A stretch of 64,000 nt of DNA from the NCBI GenBank assembly GCA_963664365.1, contig OY761144.1, positions 2,542,001-2,606,000 of the forward strand, in the 5' to 3' direction. Below, one piece after another: positions 51,268 to 60,704 of this stretch. Within the stretch, counting starts at the first letter, position 1, and every line of letters begins with the position of its first letter. The translations under genes were made by a program, and so were the position numbers. The DNA comes from VXRN01 sp963664365 (lineage in GTDB: Bacteria; Chloroflexota; Dehalococcoidia; Lucifugimonadales; UBA1123). Under the pieces are notes generated by a model. That model did not search any database, was not told the origin of the DNA, and saw nothing but the letters and a program-made list of their open reading frames with translations.

Positions 51268-51330
51268 TCCCCTCTCCCTCAGAGAGAGGGCTAGAGCTTG
51301 CCCCGTACTCGATACGGGAGTGAGGGTGAA
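51268..51330. repeat. Double-hairpin element, inverted copy
   Basis: CCCTCTCCCTCAGAGAGAGGG and CCCCGTACTCGATACGGGAGTG in the opposite orientation to 12197 and 26131. It ends 7 bases before the aminopeptidase ATG, so it covers the RBS region. Confidence 0.88.
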
Positions 51331-51337
51331 ACCCATA

Positions 51338-53938
51338 ATGACATCATCAAACGAGTGGAAACTGCCGACCAACGTCCGCCCAACCGCCTACACACTCACG
51401 CTGGAGCCTGACCTCGATACGTTCACCTTCAAGGGCAGCGAGACGGTCGATATCGAGATCGCGGAACCGACGTCTTCTATCGTCCTGAACAGCGCGGAGA
51501 TCGAAATCCGGTCGGCGAGCGTGACCCTCCCCGACGGCTCGACACTCGACGCCGCGCCCACGTTCGACGAAGAGAGGGAGACCGTGACGCTGTCCCTCGA
51601 CACTGAGGTTCCGGCCGGCTCCGCCCAACTGAGTATCGAGTTCACCGGCGAGTTGAACGACAAGCTCCGCGGATTCTACCGCTCGTCCTACACCGACCCG
51701 GGCGGCAGCCAGCGATGGTTGGCGACCACGCAGTTCGAGTCCACCGACGCCCGCCGCGCCTTTCCGTGCTGGGACGAACCCGCGGCCAAGGCCACGTTCG
51801 ACGTGACCCTCATCGTGCCTGAAGACCTGGAGGCGCTCTCGAACTCCGAGCCGGTCTCGACCACCACGACCGGCGACGGCCGGAAGGTTGTCAGGTACGC
51901 GCCGACTCCGGTCATGTCAACCTACCTCCTAGCGTTCGTCGTGGGCGACGTCGCCTGCGTCCAGGACAGGACGACCGACGGCGTCCTCATGCGCGTCTGG
52001 GCCACCAAGGGGAACGAGGACAAGGGCCTGTTCGCCCTGGAGACCTCCATCGCCCTGCTGGACTACTTCAACGACTACTTCGGAATCCCCTACCCGCTCT
52101 CCAAGCTCGACCACGTTGCCCTGCCCGACTTCGCCGCCGGGGCCATGGAGAATTGGGGCCTGATCACCTACCGCGAGGTCGCCCTGCTGGTCGATCCCGA
52201 GAACAGTTCGGCGGGAACGCGCGAGGTCGTCGCGGCAATCGTCTCGCACGAGATGGCGCACCAGTGGTTTGGCAACCTTGTCACGATGGAGTGGTGGGAC
52301 GACCTCTGGCTCAACGAGAGCTTCGCGTCTTGGATGGGAGACAAGGCCGTCGATTTCCTCCACCCTGAGTGGGAGATGTGGACCCAGTTCCTGACCCACG
52401 ACACGTCCAGCGCGCTCAATCTGGACGGACTTCGCAACTCGCACCCCATCGAGCAGGAAGTGAACAACCCGGCTGAGATCGGCCAGCTTTTCGACGCCAT
52501 AAGCTACTCCAAAGGCGGCTCCGTCCTGCGGATGCTGGAGCATTACCTGGGAGCCGACACGTTCAAGGCCGGACTCCAGATATACATCGACCGCCACAAG
52601 TACGATAACGCCCGCACCACCGACCTCTGGAACGCGCTTGGCGAGGCGTCCGGCCAGCCGGTGGCCGAGATCATGGAGTCGTGGACGTCGCAGACCGGAT
52701 ACCCTGTGCTCGATGTTTCCGTCAGCCGTCCGGGCGATAAGATAGATGCCGCGCTGTCTCAGTCGAGGTTCCTGTACGACGCCGCGCTGGACACCGACGG
52801 CGCCGACACGACCGTATGGAAAGTGCCCGTTACCGCGCGCACCGCCTCGAACGCGGAACCGGTCCGCGCTTTGATGGAAGACGCGGACTCCTCCCTGTCG
52901 CTGGAACCCGCTTCGCACGGCTCATCCGACGAGTGGATCAAGATCAACCCCGGACAGTCGGGTTTCTACCGTGTCATGTACTCGGACGACGAGATGAACC
53001 GGCTCAAGGCGCCCGTCAGAAACCGGACCCTTCCCGCCCAGGACCGGCTCGGACTTCAGTCCGACGCCTACGCCCTCGCCAAGGCGGGACACGTCTCGGC
53101 GGTCACGTTCCTAGACTTCGCCGAGGCATACTCCAACGAGACCGACCCCTCCGTCGCCGGAGACCTCGCCGCCTCGCTCAACGCCTTGGACAACCTGCTC
53201 TCCGACGAGGAGTTCCACGCCGCATACCGGGCTTATGGCAGAAGCATCTTCAAGCCGATTGGAGACGGCATCGGCTGGGACGCCCGGCCAACAGAGGGGC
53301 ATCGCGAGTCGCTCCTAAGATCGACCGCGCTCGGCCAGCTTGGACGTTTCGAGGACGACGCGACGCTGTCCGAGGCGTCGCGCAGGTTCAGCGACTATGT
53401 TGACGATCCCGCCAACCTCCCCGCCGACCTGCGCTCAGTGACGTTCTCCATGGCCGCCAAGCGCGGAGACAACTCCCTGTACGACACCATGTGGGACCTG
53501 GAAAAAGCAGCGACGCTTCACGAGGAGAAGATGCGATTCCTCGGCGCGCTGTCCGGCTTCGAGGACCATGCCCTGCTCCGGACGACGTTGGAGCGGTCTC
53601 TGGACGACGATCACGTCCGCTCTCAGGACACCATCAGAGTGGTGGTCGCCGTGGCGTCGAACCTCCACGGACGCGATCTCGCCTGGCAGTTCCTCAAGGA
53701 CAACTGGGACGAATTCGACCGACGCTACGGAGAGGGCGGATTCGCGCTCATGCGGCTCGTCGGCATATCCTCACTGTTCACGACTGAGGAGAAGCGCCGG
53801 GAGGTCATCGAGTTCTTCGAGGCCCACCCGGTCCCCGCCGCCGACCGAACGATCCGGCAGGGTCTTGAGCGCATGGAGATCAACATCGCCTGGCTCGACC
53901 GCAACCGCGAAGAGCTGAGCCGTTGGCTGGTGGGCTAG
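51338..53938 (+). CDS. M1 family aminopeptidase (ERAP/PepN-like)
   Basis: An 866-residue zinc aminopeptidase: FPCWDEPAAKATFDVTL, the GAMENWGLITYRE substrate motif near residue 268, the zinc site HEMAHQWFGNLVTMEWWDDL with the following WLNESFASW near 304-326, and an ERAP1-type C-terminal helical domain. ATG 51338 is chosen; an upstream GTG lies in the repeat element. No signal peptide. ComF starts 16 bases before its stop. Confidence 0.95.
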   Translation: MTSSNEWKLPTNVRPTAYTLTLEPDLDTFTFKGSETVDIEIAEPTSSIVLNSAEIEIRSASVTLPDGSTLDAAPTFDEERETVTLSLDTEVPAGSAQLSIEFTGELNDKLRGFYRSSYTDPGGSQRWLATTQFESTDARRAFPCWDEPAAKATFDVTLIVPEDLEALSNSEPVSTTTTGDGRKVVRYAPTPVMSTYLLAFVVGDVACVQDRTTDGVLMRVWATKGNEDKGLFALETSIALLDYFNDYFGIPYPLSKLDHVALPDFAAGAMENWGLITYREVALLVDPENSSAGTREVVAAIVSHEMAHQWFGNLVTMEWWDDLWLNESFASWMGDKAVDFLHPEWEMWTQFLTHDTSSALNLDGLRNSHPIEQEVNNPAEIGQLFDAISYSKGGSVLRMLEHYLGADTFKAGLQIYIDRHKYDNARTTDLWNALGEASGQPVAEIMESWTSQTGYPVLDVSVSRPGDKIDAALSQSRFLYDAALDTDGADTTVWKVPVTARTASNAEPVRALMEDADSSLSLEPASHGSSDEWIKINPGQSGFYRVMYSDDEMNRLKAPVRNRTLPAQDRLGLQSDAYALAKAGHVSAVTFLDFAEAYSNETDPSVAGDLAASLNALDNLLSDEEFHAAYRAYGRSIFKPIGDGIGWDARPTEGHRESLLRSTALGQLGRFEDDATLSEASRRFSDYVDDPANLPADLRSVTFSMAAKRGDNSLYDTMWDLEKAATLHEEKMRFLGALSGFEDHALLRTTLERSLDDDHVRSQDTIRVVVAVASNLHGRDLAWQFLKDNWDEFDRRYGEGGFALMRLVGISSLFTTEEKRREVIEFFEAHPVPAADRTIRQGLERMEINIAWLDRNREELSRWLVG

Positions 53939-54636
53939 AGCGGGCCGCAAAGGGCGCGCTGAACGCCGTCCTGGACGTCCTCTACCCCATCCGCTGCCTC
54001 GGCTGCTTCCGCGTGGGCAAATTCATCTGCCATGAGTGCGTGGCGCGAATGCCCACTCTCGACGACCCGATGTGCGCGGTCTGCGCCAGTCCCGGCGTCA
54101 ACGGGACGTGCCGCTGGTGCCGCGACAAGAAGCCCGCGATCGACCGCATCGACGCCCCGTATCTGTACGTCAACGCCAGCCCGATCTACAAAGCGATTAC
54201 GCTGTTGAAGTACCAGGGCGTCCGAGCCATAGCGCCGGAGCTTGCCGAACTTCTAGCCGCCCACTATCGACGAAAGCGGACGATCTACGACCTAATCGTG
54301 CCCGTCGTCAGCCATCCGTCCAGGGTCAGGCAGCGCGGATACAGCCAGGCCGCGCTGATCGCGTCCAAGCTCGGCCCCTTGCTAAATACGACGGTGGGAG
54401 ATGACACGTTGCGCCGCGTGCGCGACGCGCCGTCCCAGCTTCAGACGGCATCCAGAGACGACCGCTGGACGAACGTCCAGGGCGGTTTCGTGTGCGAATC
54501 CGATCTGACAGGCATGAACGTCCTGCTGGTCGATGACCTCGTCACCACGGGATCCACCGCCTCGGCGTGCGCCTCCGCGCTCAAGCAAGCCGGCGCGAAG
54601 AGGGTAGTCGCCCTCTCAGTCGCCCGGACAGCGTAG
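53923..54636 (+). CDS. comF: ComF family phosphoribosyltransferase-like protein
   Basis: A 237-residue protein with an N-terminal zinc finger (CLGCFRVGKFICHECVARM, then CAVCASPGVNGTCRWC), YKAITLLKYQGVRAIAPELA, and a PRTase domain ending in NVLLVDDLVTTGSTASACAS near 195. ComF proteins take part in DNA uptake and may act on single-stranded DNA. TTG start overlaps the aminopeptidase end. Confidence 0.9.
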   Translation: MAGGLERAAKGALNAVLDVLYPIRCLGCFRVGKFICHECVARMPTLDDPMCAVCASPGVNGTCRWCRDKKPAIDRIDAPYLYVNASPIYKAITLLKYQGVRAIAPELAELLAAHYRRKRTIYDLIVPVVSHPSRVRQRGYSQAALIASKLGPLLNTTVGDDTLRRVRDAPSQLQTASRDDRWTNVQGGFVCESDLTGMNVLLVDDLVTTGSTASACASALKQAGAKRVVALSVARTA

Positions 54637-54640
54637 CCGC

Positions 54641-55507
54641 CTACACTCTGACGAACTTCGACACCCGCTCGCCCTGGCCGATCTCCGTCACGTATATGCT
54701 GCCGTCCGAATCGACGCAGATGCCGTGTCCGCCAATCAGCGTTCCGAGTCCGGCCCCCTCGTTCCCTCGCCACCGCGTGATAAGTTCGCCCTCCATCGTC
54801 CAGATGCTGACGCCGTTGCCGCCGCCCTGCTCGATCACGTATATGATGTCGTCCTGGATCCACAGGTCGCCCGGAGCGGTCATGTCAGTCCACTCTTCGA
54901 TGAACTCCCCCTCGTCAGTGAATAGCTGCATCCGGTTGTTCTCGCGGTCGGCGATATAGACGCGGCTGTTCCTGTCCACCCAGATGTTGTGCAGCAGCGC
55001 GAACTCTCCCGGCCCCGTTCCCTGCTTCCCCCACGACTTGATGAGCTCGCCCTCCGGCGAAAACTTGTGGACCCGGTGACCGCCGTAGCCGTCCGAGACG
55101 AACAGGCTCCCGTCCGGCGCGATGGCGAGGCCGGACGGCATGTTGAAAGGCGTCCCATGGAAGGACGGCGCGGGCGCCAGTTTCTCCCCCAGCGTCCGCA
55201 GTGTCTCCCCTGAGGGCGAGTACTCGGTAGCTATGTGATAGTCGCGGTCCACCAGCCACACGTTGTCGTTGGGCGCGATGTAGATGCCGTGCGGGTTCGC
55301 CGAGAACGTCCCCTCGCCCCAGGAGCTTATAAAATTGCCGTCCTTGTCCCAGATCGTCAGGGGGTGGTCTCCCCTGCTGAAGATGTGTACCTCGTCCCTG
55401 GAGTTCACCGCGCCGTCCGAGGCCGCCCCGAACGACCAGTACCTCGGCATGTTCGGCCACGTCGGAACCCGCTCGTATCGAAAGTCGCCCGATCCTACGA
55501 CTGCCAC
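54641..55507 (-). CDS. NHL-repeat propeller protein (peptidyl-alpha-hydroxyglycine lyase-like)
   Basis: A 288-residue six-bladed propeller: WSFGAASDGAVNSRDEVHIF, FSANPHGIYIAPNDNVWLVDRD, FNMPSGLAIAPDGSLFVSDG, HNIWVDRNSRVYIADRENN, then GGHGICVDSDGSIYVTE. The His-containing HGIY/HNIW/HGIC units are those of PAL-like propellers. GTG 55507 has AGAGGTGA just upstream; the frame opens earlier at 55609. It faces comF tail-to-tail, with a 4-base gap. Confidence 0.85.
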   Translation of the reverse strand: MAVVGSGDFRYERVPTWPNMPRYWSFGAASDGAVNSRDEVHIFSRGDHPLTIWDKDGNFISSWGEGTFSANPHGIYIAPNDNVWLVDRDYHIATEYSPSGETLRTLGEKLAPAPSFHGTPFNMPSGLAIAPDGSLFVSDGYGGHRVHKFSPEGELIKSWGKQGTGPGEFALLHNIWVDRNSRVYIADRENNRMQLFTDEGEFIEEWTDMTAPGDLWIQDDIIYVIEQGGGNGVSIWTMEGELITRWRGNEGAGLGTLIGGHGICVDSDGSIYVTEIGQGERVSKFVRV

Positions 55508-55914
55508 TTGCTTCACCTCTTTCGCTGCTATGATTGTCGGCAGGCCGATTGTATTTTGACCCGCGCCGCCTGTCAACAGCCGAACTTTCGCATCCACCCC
55601 ATCCTGCACATCCTACAATCCTGAAAATCCTGATTCTGATAACCCCAAACCGTCATTCCGCTCCCACTGTCATTCTGAGGAGCGCAGCGACGAAGAATCT
55701 AAAATCCCTGAACACTGGCCAAAACAGCCACGACAGCCACTTCACGCCCTTAGTGTCCTTCGTGGACAACCTATATCCACCAACCAACCCATCCTGAATA
55801 TCCCCCAATCCCGAAAATCCTGATTCTGACCCTTGACACCAGCTCAAAGACCATGTATTCTAAGAAGAACTATCGTGCAACCACCAACCACCAACCACTA
55901 ACCACTAATGACTA
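55508..55914. other. Repeat-rich intergenic stretch
   Basis: No gene. It includes ATCCTGAAAATCCTGATTCTGA-type words at 55617-55640 and 55808-55830, a CATTCTGAGGAGCGCAGCGACGAAGAATC motif near 55671, CTTAGTGTCCTTCGTGG (55750) and a run of ACCACCAACCACCAACCACTAACCACTAATGACTAATGACT that leads into the ATG of the next gene. Confidence 0.6.
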
Positions 55915-56874
55915 ATGACTGCCACAACCCAACAGATACCATCCAACCCCGCCCTCCACTTCGCCAACATCGCGCGCGAGAGGACCAACGACGCCCTCGA
56001 CCTCATAGACATACTGCACGACATCGCGCAGGGCAAAGACCGGAGGGCCACCGCCAACGACCGCATCACAGCCGCCAACATCCTCTTGGATCGCGGACTC
56101 GGCAAGTGCCCCAAGCAGCCCCTCGACTCCGACACCGAATCAGCGGAATCCGATAATCACGCCGACCGTCATTCCGGCGAAGGCCGGAATCCAGAGGGGC
56201 AGAGCGGCTCCGACGCCCAAAACCCCAGGCCCGTAACCCAAATCAAAGACGCACTAAACGACACCCTCGGCCCAGCCCCCACCGCCCAAAACCCCCTCTC
56301 CCTTGAGGGAGAGGGCTGGGGTGAGGGTGAAAAGAGCGCCTCCGACCCCAACTCCATCCACTATGCACTCCAAAAACACATCCTCGAAATCACCGACAAC
56401 GGCCAGACCCTCTGCGACACACTCGATGAGATAGCCCGCGCCACTGACGACCCGAAAGTCACACCCTTCCACCGCGCGAGAGCGGCCCGAATTCTGCTAG
56501 ACCGTATCCTCGGAACCGACCGCGCGCTCAAGAGCGAGTCCGCCGAGAAGAAACCCTACGTCCGACCGGTCAGACACATCGACCCCGACGACCTGGCTGA
56601 AATCGACGCCAAACTCCAGCGCATGGAGGACGAGGGCATACTCACACCCTACACGGACGGTACCAGACACCACATAACCGTCCCTGAGATACCCGAAGGA
56701 TTCGATCCGACCCCCTATCTGAAAGAAGCATCCGAAAAGTTCAAGGCCAATATCAAGCTGCAGCTCGAACGACAGAAGGCATGGCCCGCCATTGAAGAAC
56801 GCAGGCGAAAGAAACTCGCCCGGATGTACCCCTCCCACTCCGAAGACCAAGACGGCGACCCGCCGAATACATGA
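55915..56874 (+). CDS. Hypothetical protein, paralogue B, with two in-frame palindromic insertions
   Basis: A 319-residue paralogue of 13662-14606. The two helical repeats are conserved (AANILLDRGLGKCPKQP and RAARILLDRILGTDRAL). RHSGEGRNPEGQ (translated ATTCCGGCGAAGGCCGGAAT, 56171-56190) is shared with paralogue A. In addition this copy alone has NPLSLEGEGWGEGEK, the translation of a CCCTCTCCCTTGAGGGAGAGGG element (56291-56330), where A has SPQKTNDSLLKT. The frame survives both insertions. No function known. Confidence 0.6.
   Translation: MTATTQQIPSNPALHFANIARERTNDALDLIDILHDIAQGKDRRATANDRITAANILLDRGLGKCPKQPLDSDTESAESDNHADRHSGEGRNPEGQSGSDAQNPRPVTQIKDALNDTLGPAPTAQNPLSLEGEGWGEGEKSASDPNSIHYALQKHILEITDNGQTLCDTLDEIARATDDPKVTPFHRARAARILLDRILGTDRALKSESAEKKPYVRPVRHIDPDDLAEIDAKLQRMEDEGILTPYTDGTRHHITVPEIPEGFDPTPYLKEASEKFKANIKLQLERQKAWPAIEERRRKKLARMYPSHSEDQDGDPPNT
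56171..56190. repeat. Palindrome in frame inside paralogue B (type 1)
   Basis: ATTCCGGCGAAGGCCGGAAT is read as the middle of RHSGEGRNPEG. It is the reverse complement of the palindrome in paralogue A and is therefore ancestral to the duplication of the gene. Confidence 0.85.
56290..56331. repeat. Hairpin element in frame inside paralogue B (type 2)
   Basis: CCCCTCTCCCTTGAGGGAGA + GGGCTGGGGTGAGGGTGAA is the same element as the intergenic 45590-45630 copy. It encodes LSLEGEGWGEGE and is absent from paralogue A. Confidence 0.88.
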
Positions 56875-56879
56875 CGCCA

Positions 56880-56950
56880 ACCAATGCCCCGATACCCGTA
56901 GGGGCGATTCGCGAATCGCCCTTACTACGAGCATGGGACCGTTAGGTGGC
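56880..56950. repeat. Degenerate dispersed element (CCCGTAGGGGCG family)
   Basis: GATACCCGTAGGGGCGATTCGCGAATCGCCC resembles parts of the elements at 34896 and 61808. The palindrome GGGCGATTCGCGAATCGCCC is perfect. The gap up to 57083 has no gene. Confidence 0.6.
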
Positions 56951-57083
56951 GGATTTCCGCGGCACAGCCGAAATACCCCTGTGTCACACGAGCGGACATA
57001 AATGATACAATTCCCTCTGTCAGCGGCCGGCGCGGCCGCTATACTACGTGAAACGAGCAGATACTCTCGCAAGGAGGAACGCA

Positions 57084-57524
57084 ATGGCAGCAGTAAGAAC
57101 CGCAAGGTCGGTCTGGACCGGCGACATCATGAATGGGGGCGCGCAGGTCTCCGCCATAACCTCAGGCACGTTCACGGACATGGACGTGACGCTCCCGACT
57201 CGCAGCGGCGAGTCCGAAGGCAACACCAGCCCCGAAGAGCTCATGGCGGCGTCGCACGCTTCATGCTACAGCATGGCCCTGTCCGCCGGACTCTCCCGCG
57301 CCGGGACGCCGCCGGACACTCTGGACGTGAGCGCGAGCGTGACCTTCGACATGGTGGACGGGACGCCGACCGTCGTGTCCAGCGTCCTCACGGTCAGCGG
57401 AAGCGTTCCAGGCGTCAGCGAGGAGGAGTTCGTGGCCGCTGCCGAGGCCGCCAAGGACGGCTGCCCAGTCTCCCGCGCCCTCGCCGGCGTGGAGATCAGC
57501 CTGGCGTCCGCATCGCTCGCCTAG
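57084..57524 (+). CDS. OsmC/Ohr family peroxidase
   Basis: A 146-residue thiol peroxidase that detoxifies organic hydroperoxides. The reactive cysteines are in ASHASCYSMALSAGL and AKDGCPVSRAL, separated as in OsmC. SPEELMAAS is also typical. AAGGAGG lies 7 bases before ATG 57084. The end lies 13 bases before ileS. Confidence 0.93.
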   Translation: MAAVRTARSVWTGDIMNGGAQVSAITSGTFTDMDVTLPTRSGESEGNTSPEELMAASHASCYSMALSAGLSRAGTPPDTLDVSASVTFDMVDGTPTVVSSVLTVSGSVPGVSEEEFVAAAEAAKDGCPVSRALAGVEISLASASLA

Positions 57525-57536
57525 AGGTTTTGACGG

Positions 57537-60500
57537 ATGTTTGAACCAGTCAACTCCAGGGCGGACTTTGCCGCCATGGAGCGGGACACCATCGACTGGT
57601 GGAACGAGAACTCGATCCCGCTCAAGTACAGGCTCCGCAACCGCGAGTCCGAGCGCGCATACTCGTTCATCGACGGCCCGATAACCGCCAACAACCCGAT
57701 GGGCGTCCACCACGCCTGGGGCCGCAGCTACAAGGACCTCTTCCTGCGCTTCCGCAACATGCAGGGGTACAGGCAGAGGTTCCAGAACGGCTTCGACGGA
57801 CAGGGGCTGTGGATCGAGGTCGAGGTCGAGAAGGAACTTGGCTTCGCCTCCAAGCGCGACATCGAGGGCTTCGGCGTCGGCAAGTTCGTCGATATGTGCA
57901 AGGCCCGCGTGGACAGGTTCGCCGACATCATCACCGAGCAGTCCAAGCGGCTCGGATACTGGATGGACTGGGACAACTCCTACCACACCAAGTCCGACGA
58001 GAATAACTACGGCATCTGGCGCTTCCTCAAGACCTGCCACGACAAGGGCCTCATCTACAAGGGAACCGATGTAATGCCCTGGTGTCCGCGTTGCAGCACC
58101 GGCCTGTCCGAGCACGAGATCGTCACCGAGGGCTACGTCGAGATCACCCACCCCGGCCTGTTCGTCAAGTTCCCCCTGGAGAGCCTGGAGGGTGAGTCCC
58201 TCCTCATCTGGACGACCACGCCCTGGACGCTGACGTCGAACGTCGCGGCAGCTATTCATCCCGACCTGACCTACGTGAAAGTCAGGAACGGCGATGATGT
58301 CCTGTATCTGGCGAAGGCGCGGCTGTCGGTCCTCCACGGCGATGTCGAAGTCCTGGAAGAGATGCCCGGCGCCGACCTGGTCGGACTGAAATACCGAGGC
58401 CCTTTCGACGAGCTTCCCGCGCAGGAAGGCGTCCAACACAGGGTAATCGAGTGGGACGAGGTTTCGGAGTCGGAAGGCGCCGGGATAGTCCATACCGCGC
58501 CCGGCGCGGGCAAGGAGGACTTCGCGCTCGGCGGCGAGAACGATCTGGCGGTCATAGCCCCGCTGGACGACGGCGGCGTGTTCATAGACGGCTTCGACTG
58601 GCTAACCGGCATGAGCGTGTTCAACGTCAACGAGCCGATCTACGACAGTCTGAGAGACAAGGGCGTCTTCTACCACCTCGAACCATACACCCACCGCTAC
58701 CCCGTCTGCTGGCGGTGCGGCACAGAACTCGTCTTCCGACTGGTGGACGAGTGGTTCATCAACATGGACCCAATTCGCGGGCGGCTCATGGAGATCACCG
58801 AGAGGATCGAGTGGATTCCCGGATTCGGCAAGGCGCGAGAACTCGACTGGCTTCGCAACATGGACGATTGGATGATCTCCAAGAAGCGATACTACGGCCT
58901 AGCCCTGCCGATCTTCGAGTGCGAAGACTGCGAAGACTTCCAGGTCATCGGCTCCAAGGAGGAGCTTGAGCAGAGAGCCGTGGAGGGCTGGGAGCAGTTC
59001 GACGGCCACTCCCCCCACCGACCCTGGGTGGACGAGGTCAAGATCGCCTGCGACGGCTGCGGCAAGAAACTCTCTCGCATTCTCGATGTGGGCAACCCCT
59101 GGCTGGACGCGGGAATCGTCCCGTTCTCGACTCTCGACTTTACGGACGACCCCGGCCACTGGCGAGAATGGTTCCCCGCCGACTGGATATCCGAGAGCTT
59201 CCCCGGTCAGTTCAGAAACTGGTTCTACAGCCTGCTGACCATGAGCGCGGCGCTCGAAGATACCGAGCCGTTCAAGCTGGTCTTCAGTTACGCGCTGATG
59301 CGCGACGAGAACGGCGAGGAGATGCACAAGTCGAAGGGCAACGCGATATGGTTCGAGGACGCCGCCGAGCGCATGGGCGTCGATGCCATGCGCTGGACCT
59401 TCGCCAGGCACGACCCCGCCAACAACATCAACTTCGGCTTCAACACCGCCGAAGAGGTGCGGCGGCGCTTCATGATTCCGCTGTGGAACGTGTACAGCTT
59501 CTTCGTCACCTACGCCAACATCGACCAATTTGACCCGAACACGCAGGCCCCGCCCGTCTCGGAGCGGCCCGACCTCGACAGGTGGATACTGTCCGAGCTA
59601 AACCAGCTAATCGCGGAGGTGACGTCCAACCTAGAGAGGTTCGAGCCGGACCCGGCGGCCAGGCGGATCGAGCAGTTCGTCGAGTCGCTGTCAAACTGGT
59701 ACGTCCGGCGCAGCAGGCGGCGGTTCTGGAAGAGCGGCATAGTGGGCGGCGACGGCGCGGCCGACGACACAGGCGATGACGTGACAGACAAGCTGGCCGC
59801 GTATGCCACGCTGTACGAGACGCTGGTCACGCTCGCCAAGCTGCTCGCACCGATCATGCCGTTCGTCACCGAGGCGATCTACCGCAACCTGACCGCTTCC
59901 CTCACAGAAGGGCGCGAGAGCGTACACCTGGAGGACTACCCAAAATCAGACCCGTCCCTCGTGGACGAAAGCCTGAACGAAGTAACCAGGCTGGCTCAGC
60001 GCGTCTCCTCCATGGGAAGGGCCGCGCGCAGCAAGGCGCAGATCAAGGTCCGCCAACCCCTCGAAAGGGTCCTCGTGGGTACGAGAACACGGCAGGAGCG
60101 CGACTTCCTTGACGCCGCCACGCCCCAGATACTCGACGAGCTAAACATCAGAACGCTGGAGGTCATAGAGGGCGAGAGCGATGTCCAGGAGATCGTCGTA
60201 CAGCCCAACCTGCCGGTCCTGGGGCCTAAGTACGGCGCGAAGGTTGGTGAGATCAGAGAAGCTCTGAGCGCGCTCACCCCCGACCAGTCGGCGAGGTTCA
60301 CCGATCCGAACCACGTGATGATAATTGACGGCATAACCTTGGACCGGGATGACGTGTTGATCTCGACCCGCGACGCGCCGGGAATGACGGCGGTATCAGA
60401 CGCCGGATTCCTCGTCGCCGTCTCCACCGAAGTCACCGCTGAACTTCTACTGGAGGGGCAAGCCCGCGAACTGGTGCATCGGATCCAGAACATGCGCCGC

Positions 60501-60704
60501 GACGCCGGATTCGACATCGCCGACCGCATCCTCACGTATTACCATGGAGAAGACCTGAGCGAGATAATCTCCGCCCACGGCGACTACATCAAGCAGGAGA
60601 CGCTGAGCGCTTATCTAATCCGCTCCCCCGCGCCGGACGACGCCCACGCCGAGGAGATGCGGTTCGACGGGGTCCGCGCGACCATCGCCCTCGTGAAGGC
60701 GTAG
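57537..60704 (+). CDS. ileS: Isoleucyl-tRNA synthetase
   Basis: A 1055-residue class I synthetase. The HIGH region reads GPITANNPMGVHHAWGRSYK (GVHH instead of HIGH), the KMSKS loop is EEMHKSKGNAIWFED near 600, and the editing domain (LIWTTTPWTLTSNVAAAI) and a zinc-like CxxC pair (CWRCGT, CDGCGKKL) are present. The C-terminal domain with RVLVGTRTRQERDFLD and MRRDAGFDIADRI is the IleS2-type tail. Specificity for Ile is inferred from overall layout. Confidence 0.9.
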   Translation: MFEPVNSRADFAAMERDTIDWWNENSIPLKYRLRNRESERAYSFIDGPITANNPMGVHHAWGRSYKDLFLRFRNMQGYRQRFQNGFDGQGLWIEVEVEKELGFASKRDIEGFGVGKFVDMCKARVDRFADIITEQSKRLGYWMDWDNSYHTKSDENNYGIWRFLKTCHDKGLIYKGTDVMPWCPRCSTGLSEHEIVTEGYVEITHPGLFVKFPLESLEGESLLIWTTTPWTLTSNVAAAIHPDLTYVKVRNGDDVLYLAKARLSVLHGDVEVLEEMPGADLVGLKYRGPFDELPAQEGVQHRVIEWDEVSESEGAGIVHTAPGAGKEDFALGGENDLAVIAPLDDGGVFIDGFDWLTGMSVFNVNEPIYDSLRDKGVFYHLEPYTHRYPVCWRCGTELVFRLVDEWFINMDPIRGRLMEITERIEWIPGFGKARELDWLRNMDDWMISKKRYYGLALPIFECEDCEDFQVIGSKEELEQRAVEGWEQFDGHSPHRPWVDEVKIACDGCGKKLSRILDVGNPWLDAGIVPFSTLDFTDDPGHWREWFPADWISESFPGQFRNWFYSLLTMSAALEDTEPFKLVFSYALMRDENGEEMHKSKGNAIWFEDAAERMGVDAMRWTFARHDPANNINFGFNTAEEVRRRFMIPLWNVYSFFVTYANIDQFDPNTQAPPVSERPDLDRWILSELNQLIAEVTSNLERFEPDPAARRIEQFVESLSNWYVRRSRRRFWKSGIVGGDGAADDTGDDVTDKLAAYATLYETLVTLAKLLAPIMPFVTEAIYRNLTASLTEGRESVHLEDYPKSDPSLVDESLNEVTRLAQRVSSMGRAARSKAQIKVRQPLERVLVGTRTRQERDFLDAATPQILDELNIRTLEVIEGESDVQEIVVQPNLPVLGPKYGAKVGEIREALSALTPDQSARFTDPNHVMIIDGITLDRDDVLISTRDAPGMTAVSDAGFLVAVSTEVTAELLLEGQARELVHRIQNMRRDAGFDIADRILTYYHGEDLSEIISAHGDYIKQETLSAYLIRSPAPDDAHAEEMRFDGVRATIALVKA

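Noticed and set aside
56875..57083. T-box leader upstream of ileS/OsmC
   Set aside because: The gap holds a degenerate dispersed repeat and an RBS; no T-box consensus seen.
57261..58493. 410-codon minus-strand frame opposite OsmC and ileS
   Set aside because: It is antisense to two certain genes with conserved motifs; its composition reflects the complementary frame.
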